Shown here: positions 8,452-17,119 of the stretch, piece by piece | Layout of the letters: every line of letters starts with the position of its first letter | Position numbering within the stretch: the stretch's first letter is position 1 | Assembly (NCBI RefSeq): GCF_000733295.1 | Contig: NZ_JPMI01000142.1 | Span: forward strand, 90,634 to 154,633 | DNA length: 64,000 nucleotides | Origin: Archangium violaceum Cb vi76 | Lineage (GTDB): Bacteria > Myxococcota > Myxococcia > Myxococcales > Myxococcaceae | Direction: 5' to 3' | The notes under the pieces: model-generated | Database searches by the model: none | The model's input: the letters and a program-made list of their open reading frames with translations, nothing else | What the model was told of the DNA's origin: nothing | Translations under genes and position numbers: made by a program

Positions 8452-9408
8452 ATGTCGACGCTCTCCGCACCGCCCCTCTCCCGTCTGTATCTGCTCGCCT
8501 TCGACCACCGGAGCTCTTTCGAGCACTCGCTCCTCGGCCTGTCTGGTCCCCCCACGGACGACGAAGCGGAGGCCATCCGCCGGATGAAGTTGCTCATCTA
8601 CACCGGCTTCCTGCTGGCCCTCCGCCAGGGAGGACGGCGCGACGGCAGTGGCATCCTGGTGGACGAGCACTACGCGACCCACGTGGCGACCCACGTGCTC
8701 GAGGACGGGCCCCTCCTGGCCCTGTCCGTGGAGAAGAACGGGCAGGACGAGTTCGACTTCGAATACGGACAGGACTTCGGCGCGCACGTGGAGACCTTCG
8801 ACCCGGCCTTCACCAAGGTGATGGTGCGCTACAACCCCGAGGGAGACCCCGAGCGGAATGCCCGGCAGCGGGAGCGGCTCGCCCACCTGACGGACTGGTT
8901 GCAGCAGCGCGGGCGCCGCTTCCTCTTCGAGCTGCGGGTGCCACCCACGGAGGCCCAGCTCGAGGCCCTCGGAGGAGACCTGGAGCGCTATGAGGCCGAG
9001 CTGCGGCCCTCGCTCCTGGTGCGGGCGATGGAGGAGCTGCAGACCGGTGGCGTGGAGCCGGACGTGTGGAAGCTCGAGGGCCTGGAACGGCCGGAGGACT
9101 GCGAGAACGTGGCCCGGCAGGCCCGCGCGGGAGGCAGGGAGCACGTGTCGTGCATCGTGCTCGACCACCGCACGGGATGGAAAAGGCTGGAGCGCTGGCT
9201 GCAGGTGGCCGGCTCCACGCCGGGCTTCATCGGCTTCTCGCTCGGCCAGACGATCTGGTGGAACCCCCTCCGGGCCCTGCAGGAGGGACGGAGCACCGCG
9301 GCCGAGGCGGCACAGCGGATCTCCGAGAACTACCAGCGTGCGCTCCTCACCTGGGAAAAGGCGGCGCTGCGCTCCCCGCTTCAGCGGATGGAGGCCTCGC
9401 CCACCTGA
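8452..9408 (+). CDS. DUF2090 protein (aldolase-like)
   Basis: 318 residues beginning MSTLSAPPLSRLYLLAFDHRSSF. The LAFDHR block near the start, LVDEHYAT and later FELRVPP, DVWKLEGL and LGQTIWWNPL are the pattern of DUF2090. That domain is usually fused behind an IolC-type sugar kinase and related to TIM-barrel class I aldolases (LacD-like); here it is free-standing. The longer frame to 8323 adds only low-complexity Arg/Pro residues, so I start at 8452. An aldolase role in inositol or sugar-phosphate breakdown is inferred from the family; no iol genes are visible nearby. Confidence 0.8.
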   Translation: MSTLSAPPLSRLYLLAFDHRSSFEHSLLGLSGPPTDDEAEAIRRMKLLIYTGFLLALRQGGRRDGSGILVDEHYATHVATHVLEDGPLLALSVEKNGQDEFDFEYGQDFGAHVETFDPAFTKVMVRYNPEGDPERNARQRERLAHLTDWLQQRGRRFLFELRVPPTEAQLEALGGDLERYEAELRPSLLVRAMEELQTGGVEPDVWKLEGLERPEDCENVARQARAGGREHVSCIVLDHRTGWKRLERWLQVAGSTPGFIGFSLGQTIWWNPLRALQEGRSTAAEAAQRISENYQRALLTWEKAALRSPLQRMEASPT

Positions 9409-10241
9409 AGCCCATGGGCCATTTCCAGTTGGGAGAGCGCATGCCGCCGCAGGCCATTGGCGGCGAAGAAGGCGGCACCCAGGTGCTCGGGAAGGATGAC
9501 CTGGGTCCTCCAGCGGCGGCCCGGCAGCCGGGCCGCGAGCGCCCGCAGGAGGCGGCTCCCCTCACCTCGCCGGCGCTGGTCCCCGGCCACCACCAGGGAG
9601 CGAATCATCACGTCCTGGGGCCCGGCCTCGAGAATCACGGCCACGGCCGCACCCAGGCGGAAGGCCCGCGCGGGAGCCGTGAGCCCGGCCAGGGTCTCCG
9701 GCGCGAGCTGCCAGGGAAGCCCGGGCTCGCCATCCCGTAGAACCGCCGCCAGCGCGGTGGACAGGGGAATCTCCTCCAGTGGCGCGGCGTGCTCCGGAAG
9801 CGTCCCTTCCCACCCCACGAGCCGGCGGCGGACCTGGAAGCCCTCGCGCTCATAGAGCGCCACCGCGGGGGCGTTGCTCTCGATGACCTCCAGCAGCATC
9901 GAGCGATCTCCCCGGCCCCGTGCCTCGTCGAGCAGCCTGTGCACCAGCGCACGGCCCACCCCGGTGCGCCTCGCTCCGGGCACGATGGCCATGGCGGCCA
10001 CCCGGCTCGTGTCTCCCCGGCGGGCCACGAGCGCCAGCGCCTCCACCCGGCCCTCGCGCATCACCACCAGACTGTCGGTGAGGTGCACGTGCTCGGTGCG
10101 CACCCGCTGCTCGAAGGCGCGCACATCCCCGGAGATGGGCACCACATACCCGGCGAAACAGGCCGCGAAGCCCTCGGCGAGCCTGTCGAATGGAACGGAA
10201 GTCGCGGAGGAGATCTCGGGAGCGGACATGCCGGCCATCAT
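9381..10241 (-). CDS. Tandem-domain GNAT N-acetyltransferase
   Basis: A 286-residue protein with two GNAT folds. The first has the acetyl-CoA loop PGARRTGVGRAL (about 88-99) followed by the classic NAPAVALYEREGF. The second, degenerate copy has VVAGDQRRRGEGSRLL (about 217-232) and GAAFFAANGLRRH. Tandem GNATs often have one active and one structural half; here the N-terminal half looks active. The start lies among ATGs at 10241, 10238 and 10229; the purine stretch GGGAA just before the first pair favours 10241/10238. The 3' end overlaps the 3' end of the DUF2090 gene by 28 bp on the opposite strand. The substrate is unknown. Confidence 0.85.
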   Translation of the reverse strand: MMAGMSAPEISSATSVPFDRLAEGFAACFAGYVVPISGDVRAFEQRVRTEHVHLTDSLVVMREGRVEALALVARRGDTSRVAAMAIVPGARRTGVGRALVHRLLDEARGRGDRSMLLEVIESNAPAVALYEREGFQVRRRLVGWEGTLPEHAAPLEEIPLSTALAAVLRDGEPGLPWQLAPETLAGLTAPARAFRLGAAVAVILEAGPQDVMIRSLVVAGDQRRRGEGSRLLRALAARLPGRRWRTQVILPEHLGAAFFAANGLRRHALSQLEMAHGLQVGEASIR

Positions 10242-10253
10242 AATTCCCGGCAA

Positions 10254-10671
10254 TCGTCCCGGCGAAAGAACCTCGCCGCGCCTCCCACGTGGAGCCCATG
10301 GTGGCGCCGCGGTACGACCGAGCCCCTGGGAGACGAGGTGCTTCCCTGGTCACTCCACGGGCGGAAGCGCGCGAGCCCCGGACCCCACGGGTGGAAAAAG
10401 GACGGTGGAAGAGAACCGCGACACCGTGGTGTTGAAGAGGGCGAAGTGGCCGTGATCCGAAGGATGCTGCACTCGGCGTACATGTGCGAAGCATCGACAT
10501 GGCGCCTGGGGCCGCGAAGCCCAAGGGCTGTCGATTCGAATCAACTTTGAAGGTGCATGCACCATCGCAAGCACGGGACTTACACGAGGGGGGGCGGAGA
10601 CGCCCCCCTTCGTCGTTGTGCGCCCGGCATGGGCATCGACTCAGAGGAAGAAGTCCTCTCGGAGCGAGCGC
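10254..10671. other. Intergenic region with palindromes and a terminator-like hairpin
   Basis: A 418-bp gap with no protein gene I can defend. In order on the plus strand it holds a short hairpin (AGCCC/GGGCT, about 10519-10530), the palindrome GATTCGAATC at 10533-10542 within a near-perfect 16-mer, the perfect 12-bp palindrome GGTGCATGCACC at 10552-10563, and a strong hairpin at 10589-10608. The arrangement would suit a small transcript on the plus strand ending at the hairpin, but no promoter is evident. Confidence 0.4.
10589..10608 (+). terminator. GC-rich stem-loop, terminator-like
   Basis: An 8-bp perfect stem (GGGGGGCG / CGCCCCCC) closed by a GAGA tetraloop and followed by TTCGTCGTTGT. 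The tail is T-rich but not a T run, so termination is plausible rather than certain. No annotated gene reads into it from the plus side, which hints at an unannotated short transcript. Read on the minus strand, it would lie downstream of the gene ending at 10672. Confidence 0.45.
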
Positions 10672-11481
10672 TCAGTGGGCGGCGCACCTATTCAGGTCAC
10701 TTCGCTCCTGAGAGGTGATGAGGCTGGCGTATTTCCACTTCTTCCCCCAGTCGTCCACACACATCACGAACTCGCCAGAGTTCCGAGGCCGCTTCGCGCA
10801 GAGGGCGATGCGATCGTTGAACGTGCACCCGTCAGCCGGCACCCTGTTGGGCAGGTTCGAGGGGCACACCCTCTCGCCGATCGCCACGCCCGGTCGCAGA
10901 TCGGAATTCGGGCAATGATCTCGCTCGTCCGCCACCCCGTCGCCGTCGCGGTCCGGCGCGTTGGTGAGCCGGAGCCCATAGTAACGGGGACCGGGATACG
11001 GGTTGTCATCGAACTCGACGATCAACGTGTATGCATTGGCCTCCGTCGGCTGCTGGATGATGCGGACGTCTCCGCGCCCGAAGAGCTTCTGGAGACGAAG
11101 CGGCCGGCCATCCATCGGCAGCGGGGGATTGAGCTGCTCGAGAACCGATGACGTGTCCTCGAAACGGATCTCGTCGGGAACCGGCTCCGACCAGGTGGGG
11201 AACCATTCGACCTGGCCCAGGTCGTCCCCCATCACAACGAGGGTGGGGGCATTCCCACCGAAGAAGCGGCCCACCGCGGCGAAATCGAAGTGATGCCACT
11301 GGAGCTGGTTGCCCCGGATGATCAACTGCTCCCTCCCATCAATCAGCGCTTCCACCTCCAGCACGAACGGCTCCGCTGCCGGCGGATGGGCGTGCGATGG
11401 AGCAGAGAATGCCAGGGTGAGAACCACGGCCCACACGATGTGGAACATCCTTGCCTGGAGCCCATCAATACATTGCCTCAT
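10672..11481 (-). CDS. Secreted protein with a thrombospondin-3-like Ca-binding repeat
   Basis: 269 residues with a signal peptide (hydrophobic IVWAVVLTLAFSAPSHA). The first half is beta-rich (FVLEVEALIDGREQLIIRGNQLQWHHF, written here in part). At about 177-194 it has DRDGDGVADERDHCP, one thrombospondin type-3/calcium-binding repeat, then a Cys-rich tail with six cysteines. The ATG at 11481 has GGGGAGG seven bases upstream, which decides the start. It has a relaxed resemblance to the many uncharacterised myxobacterial secreted proteins with TSP3 repeats; I do not recognise the N-terminal domain. Confidence 0.7.
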   Translation of the reverse strand: MRQCIDGLQARMFHIVWAVVLTLAFSAPSHAHPPAAEPFVLEVEALIDGREQLIIRGNQLQWHHFDFAAVGRFFGGNAPTLVVMGDDLGQVEWFPTWSEPVPDEIRFEDTSSVLEQLNPPLPMDGRPLRLQKLFGRGDVRIIQQPTEANAYTLIVEFDDNPYPGPRYYGLRLTNAPDRDGDGVADERDHCPNSDLRPGVAIGERVCPSNLPNRVPADGCTFNDRIALCAKRPRNSGEFVMCVDDWGKKWKYASLITSQERSDLNRCAAH

Positions 11482-11613
11482 CTCCAACCTCCCCAAGAGG
11501 GTTGCCCGATGGAGAGCATTCGGTGTGCCAGGGGGAGGCCACTGACCAGGCAGCGCGAGTCGTGTCGCCGACGGCGAGCAGATGTGGCGGGCGGGTGAAC
11601 GGTTACATGTCCC

Positions 11614-12732
11614 CTACTCCGAGCGGCAGTCCACCCAGCTCACGCCCGAGCCACGCGTCTCGTTCCAGATGCGAGGGAGGGCGCTGGCGGCCTTCGGGTG
11701 GATGTCGTGGAAGAGGATGATGCCGTGCCGCCACAGCAGCATGAGCGACAGCACGCGCCCGGCGGCCTTGGTGCCCGAGTTGCTCGCGTGCCAGTCCTGC
11801 GAGTCGATGTTCCACAGCATGTTCTTCATTCCGCCGCGCTCCAGCGCCTGGAGGATGCCCGGGTTGCGCTGGCCGTAGGGCGGGCGGAACAGCGTCAGCT
11901 TCGTCTGACCCTCCGGCAGGGTCTCCGCGAGCCTGGAATGGAAGGACTCCATGCCGGCCACCGCGCCGGCCCACGAGGCGTGGGAGCGGTGCTCCTGGCC
12001 GTGCGAGGCGACGCACATGCCCGCGTAGAGCGCCCGGAGCTGCTCCACCGAGGTGGCCTTGCGGCGGGCCTCGTAGTTGTTGCCGAGCAGGAAGAAGGCG
12101 GCGTGGATGCCCTGGGCGCGCAGCTGCTCGGCGAGCGCGTCCGTGCCTCCGCCCTTGGGCGTGGGGCCGTCATCGAAGGTGAGCAGGAAGCTCCGGTCCG
12201 GCATCTCCAGACCGAACCGCTCGGAGGGCGAGAGGGGGAGGATCTCACTCGTCACCTTAGGGAAGAGCCCCGCCAGGCGGACCAGCTCGGCGACATAGCC
12301 CTGGTGGAAGGGCTTCTGCTCGGCGTACCAGGGCGCCAGCTCCGCCGGCAGCTTCGCGAGCCCCGCCCGCGAGGTGGCGACCATGGCCTCCCAGTCCTTG
12401 GGCACCGCGCCCTCGCAGAAGAGCGCCCCGGCGGCACACGTCTCCCGGGCCTTGGCGAAGTTGGTCACCACCACCTGCCGCATCCGCGCCTTCCACTTCG
12501 ACAGGGACGCCGCGTCGCCCGTGGCGGCGTTGCCGGCATCGGCGTCCGCCATGGCCTCGGTGAACACGGCGAGCTCGGCGCGGGAGGCCACGTCGAAGGC
12601 CTGGGGACTCGTCATGGGCCAGGGCCACTGGGAGCGCTCGGTGAGCGACACCTTGAGGCCCGCCGCATGGACGGAAGGGGCAACCAGGACGGAACACAGC
12701 AGCGCGGTCAGGAAGCGAAACGGGCGGTACAT
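11614..12732 (-). CDS. Secreted polysaccharide deacetylase (NodB domain)
   Basis: A 372-residue exported protein with signal peptide MYRPFRFLTALLCSVLVAP... The CE4/NodB domain occupies about 180-365. Motif 1 TFDDGP is at 185-190 (D187 base, D188 metal), motif 2 SHGQEH at 243-248 (metal His pair), motif 3 RPPYG at 283-287 and the late motif FHDIH at about 341-345. The ~150 residues before the domain are helical and unassigned. The enzyme would deacetylate N-acetylated glycans such as chitin oligomers or peptidoglycan outside the cytoplasm. The start at 12732 puts the signal peptide at the N-terminus; the longer frame is Arg/Pro-rich shadow. Confidence 0.9.
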   Translation of the reverse strand: MYRPFRFLTALLCSVLVAPSVHAAGLKVSLTERSQWPWPMTSPQAFDVASRAELAVFTEAMADADAGNAATGDAASLSKWKARMRQVVVTNFAKARETCAAGALFCEGAVPKDWEAMVATSRAGLAKLPAELAPWYAEQKPFHQGYVAELVRLAGLFPKVTSEILPLSPSERFGLEMPDRSFLLTFDDGPTPKGGGTDALAEQLRAQGIHAAFFLLGNNYEARRKATSVEQLRALYAGMCVASHGQEHRSHASWAGAVAGMESFHSRLAETLPEGQTKLTLFRPPYGQRNPGILQALERGGMKNMLWNIDSQDWHASNSGTKAAGRVLSLMLLWRHGIILFHDIHPKAASALPRIWNETRGSGVSWVDCRSE

Positions 12733-12900
12733 GGAATCCTCTCCTCGTGAGGAGGAATAGCACGCGACGTGCCAGCCTCTGTAGGGCGCGCGCGCCTCCG
12801 GAATGAGGTGGGCTGGCCGCGTCCCAGGCCCGGTGGGAGGAGGAGGCGTGGCCGGGCGACCACATCGGGTAGAGTGCGCGTCCCTTCTTCGATTCCCACC

Positions 12901-14313
12901 ATGCCCGCGCCCTCCGAGAACTCCCACTGCCAGTACCACCCCCGAGCCGCCGCCGGGTGGTTCTGCCCGGCCTGTGACGCGAAGCTGTGCCCCGACTGCG
13001 CCGTGGTCGAATCAGTGGCCTCCACCGACCTGCTCTCCTGCGCCCGGTGTGGCGGAGCGGTGGAGGAATGGAAGGTGCACCGCTCGCACGCCCCGTTCTC
13101 CCGGCGGCTCCTGGGGGCGTGGAAGTACCCGCTGAAGAAGTCGGGACTGATGGCCCTGCTCGCGGTGGGCGCGGTGGTGGCGCTGTCCCGAGGTGTCTCC
13201 GGCATGCTGCCCCTCCTGCCCGGGCTCGTCCCGATCTGCATCTGGCTGGGCAGCTTCTGGGGCTCGATCTTCTGGATCGTCCGCGGCACCTCGATGGGCG
13301 CCGAGCACTTCACCGCTCCCGACTTCCACGACGTCCATCATGATCTGGTGCGCCCCGCCATCCGCGGCACGGTGGCCACCGCGCTGCTCTGGCTCCCCGC
13401 CATCCTCTTCGCCCTGCTCGTCGAAGATCTGGACCTTCCGGACGCCCTGTTCTGGGTGGTGGTGGTGCTCGCCACCGTCCTCTACGCCCCCATGGCCCTG
13501 ATCATCGCGGCCACCGGGGAGAGCACGCTGTCGCTGCTCAACCCCTTCAAGGTCATCGGCATCGGCAAGCGCCTGGGCTCGGCCTACCTGACGGTCGCGG
13601 CCTGGATGGTGCCACTCGCCATGGTGCACGGGGCGTTGATGCTCGTGGCCGCGCAGGTCTACTCGCTGAGCATCCCCCTCGTGGCCTCGGTGTTGGCGGA
13701 GGGCATCTCCCTCTACGTCCCGTTCGTGATGGCACGCATGCTCGGGCTGCTGCTGTACGTGCATGGGGACCGGGTGGGCTACGGAATCGAGTCCGAGTTC
13801 TACGAGCCGGCGCTGCCCGGCGTGAAGCCTCGGGGGAAGAAGCGCGCCGCGCGGGTACCAGCCCAGGCGCAGCCCGAGGCCCATCAACCGGCGCCCCGCC
13901 CGCGCTTCATCGAGCTGGAGCCGGAACCGGCGCCCCGCCCCGCTGCCGCGCCAGAGCCGCTCGAGGCCCAGGTGGTGAAGGCGGTGGAGACGAACGCGTT
14001 GGACCAGGCCCTCGAGCTGTACCGGCGGCTCCCCGAGAACCTGGCGTCGCTGCCCGCCGCCAGCCATGTGGCGGTGGGACAGAAGGCGGCGGCGGCGGGC
14101 GACTACCCGTTGGCCATCCGAGCCCTGAAGCAGGTGGCCCAGCTCACCCCGGAGGATCCGCTCGCGCCCAAGGCGTGTGTCATCCTGGCGCGCCTGTATG
14201 GGGAGCGGCTCGGAGACGCGGCGAGCGCGCAGAAGCTCTACCGGCACGTGGTGGGCCGCTACCCGGGGACGGACGCGGCCCGGTTCGCGCAGTCCCGGCT
14301 GACGGCGGCGTGA
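12901..14313 (+). CDS. Zinc-ribbon/B-box, membrane and TPR protein
   Basis: 470 residues in three parts. Residues 9-55 form a B-box-like zinc finger with paired Cys/His (HCQYHP, FCPACDAKLCPDC, SCARCGG). Residues ~75-300 hold about six hydrophobic helices resembling Yip1/DUF4013-type membrane domains. After a Pro/Glu-rich linker, residues ~345-470 contain TPR/TolA-like helices (YPLAIRALKQVAQLTPEDP, AQKLYRHVVGRYPGTDAA). The architecture recurs in myxobacteria but its role is unknown. A scaffold that senses or stabilises a membrane complex is a guess. It is divergent from the deacetylase gene with a 168-bp shared upstream region. Confidence 0.75.
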   Translation: MPAPSENSHCQYHPRAAAGWFCPACDAKLCPDCAVVESVASTDLLSCARCGGAVEEWKVHRSHAPFSRRLLGAWKYPLKKSGLMALLAVGAVVALSRGVSGMLPLLPGLVPICIWLGSFWGSIFWIVRGTSMGAEHFTAPDFHDVHHDLVRPAIRGTVATALLWLPAILFALLVEDLDLPDALFWVVVVLATVLYAPMALIIAATGESTLSLLNPFKVIGIGKRLGSAYLTVAAWMVPLAMVHGALMLVAAQVYSLSIPLVASVLAEGISLYVPFVMARMLGLLLYVHGDRVGYGIESEFYEPALPGVKPRGKKRAARVPAQAQPEAHQPAPRPRFIELEPEPAPRPAAAPEPLEAQVVKAVETNALDQALELYRRLPENLASLPAASHVAVGQKAAAAGDYPLAIRALKQVAQLTPEDPLAPKACVILARLYGERLGDAASAQKLYRHVVGRYPGTDAARFAQSRLTAA

Positions 14314-14326
14314 GCCCGGCGCGAGG

Positions 14327-14647
14327 CTACCACCGCAGCAGCGCCACCCCGGTGAGGATGAGCGCGACCGCCAGCACGCGCATGGACGAGAAGCTCTCGT
14401 GGAAGAACGCGATGCTGAAGACGAGCGTCAGGGCCGCTTCCAGGCCCAGCACCGCGATGTACATGACCCCCAGCTCGCCCCGGCGCATCGCGAAGGCCAG
14501 GACGACGGCTCCGACCAGGAACAGGGCGAGGAAGGTCAGGGTCGGGAGCAGCCGGGACACCCCTTCCGAGAGCTTCATGAAGATCCCCCCGCCCGCGAAG
14601 CAGACGGCCGAGAGGACCAGCAACACCAGCTCCTTCCAGGACACCAT
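14327..14647 (-). CDS. Small four-helix DMT/EamA-like membrane protein
   Basis: 106 residues with four evenly spaced hydrophobic helices (LVLLVLSAVCFAGGGIFMKLS, a second at ~35-52, then YIAVLGLEAALTLVFSIAFF and VLAVALILTGVALLRW). Size and pattern match a half-size drug/metabolite transporter or SMR-like exporter, including an EamA-type ending with HESFSS before the last helix. The classic SMR glutamate in helix 1 is absent. Such proteins act as dimers. The gene's ATG lies only 30 bp downstream of the stop of the large sensor kinase on the same strand, so they may be cotranscribed. Confidence 0.7.
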   Translation of the reverse strand: MVSWKELVLLVLSAVCFAGGGIFMKLSEGVSRLLPTLTFLALFLVGAVVLAFAMRRGELGVMYIAVLGLEAALTLVFSIAFFHESFSSMRVLAVALILTGVALLRW

Positions 14648-14676
14648 CAGGACACCCTCAGGACACCCCGTGGAAG

Positions 14677-16842
14677 TCAGACGAGCACGGGCAGCAGCAG
14701 GGTGAAGGTGGTACCACGGCCGGGCTCGCTCTTCACCCGCATCTCCCCGCCCATCTTCTGGATGATGGACTGGCTGATGGACAGGCCGAGCCCCGTCCCG
14801 GAGCCGGCGGGCTTGGTGGTGAAGAAGGGCTCGAAGATGCGGGACAGCACCTCGGGAGGAATCCCGTGGCCGGTGTCCGAGATGTCGATGCGCACCCACT
14901 CCCCTTCCACCGCGGTGCTCACCCGGAGGACATTGCGCTCCGTGCCTCCGGACCGCATGGCCTGGGCCGCGTTGACGATCAGGTTGAGGAAGACCTGGCT
15001 GAGCCGGCCCTCGCTGGCGGACACGGGCGGCAGGGACTCCGCGTAGTGCAGCTCCAGCCGGGCCGTGTGCTTCAGCTCGTTGTGGGCCATGCGCAGCACC
15101 ACATCCAGGCACGAGTGGATGTCCACCGGCGTCTGCTCCTCGCCCGCCGTATGCGAGAAGAACCGCATGTCACGCACGATGTCCCGGATGCGCTGACCCC
15201 CGACCAGGCACTCGGCGAGGATCTCCTTCACCTCGGAAAGCGTCTCAGCCAGGCGCGCCGGCAGCCCGGGAATCGCCTCCAGCTCCCGCTCCAGCTCGTC
15301 CCGCCACTCCTGGAGATAGCTGAGGTTGGAGAGCACATAGGACGTGGGGTTGTTGATCTCATGCGCGATGCCCGCCGCCAGCGCCCCCATCGAGGCCAGC
15401 CGGTCATTCTGGATGTTCTGCTGCTCCAGCCGCCGCTTCTCGGTGAGGTCATCCCCGACGATGAGCAGGCGCCGCGCCGTGCCCGACACCTGGAGGGAAG
15501 CGGCGATCCCGAGCGCCACGCGCCCCCCGCTCGCCGAGCGCAACCCCTGCTCCTCCAGCCGCACCGTGCCGCGCACGCGCAGATCCGTCAGCATGCGCCG
15601 CAGGGGCCCGCGATCGTCCTCGGACGCGAGCGCCTCGAAGGAGGTGCCGAGCAACTGCTCGCGGGAGATGCCCAGCAGCCGCTCCGCCACCGGGTTGACC
15701 TCCAGCACATTGCCGGCCGCGTCCAGCACGAAGACCACCTCGCGGGAGTGCTCCATCAGATGGAGGGTGCGCTCGTGGGCCTCGAGGACCTGCTCCTCCA
15801 GGTGGGCGGCATGCCGCTCGATGAGTTCCTTGGTCTCCTGCAGCGTGGACTCCTGGCGCCGGCGCTCGCTGATGTCCACGTAGATGCCGACCAGCCCCTG
15901 CACCACCCCCTCCGAGTCCTTCAGCGGCACCTTGCTCGTCAGGAACCAGGACGTCTGCCCATCGGGGCCCTGGAGGGACTCCTCGTAGGTGAGCCGCGGG
16001 ACACCGGACTCCATCACCTCGCGATCAATCCGGCGGTAGATGCCGGCATTCGGGCTCGACACGGGCAGCTCGAAGTCCGTCCTGCCGATGACCTCCAGCG
16101 GCGAGGACACCCCCATGTCACGGGCGAACTGCTGGTTGCAGCCCAGGAAGATGCTGTGGCGATCCTTCCAGAACACCGAGTGGGGAATGTGGGCGAGGAT
16201 GCTGGAGAGCAGCTCCTGTTGATCCACCAGCTCGCGCTCGATGCGCTGGCGCTCGCGCATCTCCGCCTGGAGGAACGCGTTGAGGGAGCGCATGCGCTCC
16301 TGGGCCTGCTCCAGCTCGGTGTTGCGCTCCTGGAGCCGCCGCGCCCGGGCGCGCGTGCTCAGCACCAGCTCGATCTGTCGCTGGAGCCCGTTCAGGCAGC
16401 GGCGCTGGGACTCACTCCACCCGCGAGGACGCCGATCCAGGACGCAGAGCATCCCGATCGACACGCCGTCCTCCGTCCGGAGCGGCACTCCCGCGAAGAA
16501 GCGGAGGAACGGCTCGCCCTGGACGAGCGGGTGGATGGAGAAGCGCTCGTCGGCGACGGCGTCCTCGACGAGCAGGACGCCCTCGCGCTGGAGGGCGTGG
16601 GTGCAGAAGGAGGTAACACGCTCCGTCTCACCCGGCCCCTGCAGCCCCACGCTGGCCCTGAACCACTGCCGGTCCCTATCCACCAGGCTGATGAGCGCGA
16701 TGGGCATGCCGCACGACGCAGCGGCGAGCCGCACCAGGTCCTCGTAGTCGGGTTCGGGAGGCATATCGGGGACGATGGAACGATCGAGTGCCCGCGGGCG
16801 CCGGGCTTCGTCTCTCTTCAAGGCTGGAGCTGGGGTGTGCAT
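14677..16842 (-). CDS. GAF-PAS-PAS hybrid sensor histidine kinase
   Basis: A 721-residue soluble kinase without membrane helices. The N-terminal GAF domain (about 30-165) has the ISLVDRDRQWFRASVGL block. A coiled coil of ~40 residues follows, then PAS 1 (about 205-330), PAS 2 (about 365-470), and HisKA with phosphoacceptor H494 in AHEINNP. The ATPase domain has an N-box near NLIVNAAQAM, G1 DTGHGIP (656-662) and G2 GTGLGL (682-687). It ends at the ATPase domain with no receiver. I choose MHTPAP as start because the GAF lead-in (RALDRS) must be included. It is divergent from the giant kinase gene, and the two share a 277-bp upstream region. Confidence 0.9.
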   Translation of the reverse strand: MHTPAPALKRDEARRPRALDRSIVPDMPPEPDYEDLVRLAAASCGMPIALISLVDRDRQWFRASVGLQGPGETERVTSFCTHALQREGVLLVEDAVADERFSIHPLVQGEPFLRFFAGVPLRTEDGVSIGMLCVLDRRPRGWSESQRRCLNGLQRQIELVLSTRARARRLQERNTELEQAQERMRSLNAFLQAEMRERQRIERELVDQQELLSSILAHIPHSVFWKDRHSIFLGCNQQFARDMGVSSPLEVIGRTDFELPVSSPNAGIYRRIDREVMESGVPRLTYEESLQGPDGQTSWFLTSKVPLKDSEGVVQGLVGIYVDISERRRQESTLQETKELIERHAAHLEEQVLEAHERTLHLMEHSREVVFVLDAAGNVLEVNPVAERLLGISREQLLGTSFEALASEDDRGPLRRMLTDLRVRGTVRLEEQGLRSASGGRVALGIAASLQVSGTARRLLIVGDDLTEKRRLEQQNIQNDRLASMGALAAGIAHEINNPTSYVLSNLSYLQEWRDELERELEAIPGLPARLAETLSEVKEILAECLVGGQRIRDIVRDMRFFSHTAGEEQTPVDIHSCLDVVLRMAHNELKHTARLELHYAESLPPVSASEGRLSQVFLNLIVNAAQAMRSGGTERNVLRVSTAVEGEWVRIDISDTGHGIPPEVLSRIFEPFFTTKPAGSGTGLGLSISQSIIQKMGGEMRVKSEPGRGTTFTLLLPVLV

Positions 16843-17119
16843 GGGGCGGGGCTCGAACTGTCGCGGCTCAGGAGTAGTCCCTGGAATGAACAGTCCGCCA
16901 CATTTCCAAGACACGCGTACGCGCCATGTAGGTCTCGGCACCCAAAGCACACAGCGGACCTGGACAACCCGCAACCGCAGCGCAATGTGGATTGCAAACT
17001 ATCTTTCACTTCCAAGGAATCCCCGGCTTCACCCGGAGTGGGTGGCGGAGGCGGCCCTTCCGGGTGCGCGAGCGTGGGAAGTGGCATGCTCTCTTCCGAG
17101 TTCCACCGGCCCATCACCT

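Noticed and set aside
10530..10545. tRNA-like TTCGAAT motif upstream of the 10.6 kb hairpin
   Set aside because: The flanks do not make a 5-bp T-stem and no acceptor strands are present; it is part of a DNA palindrome.
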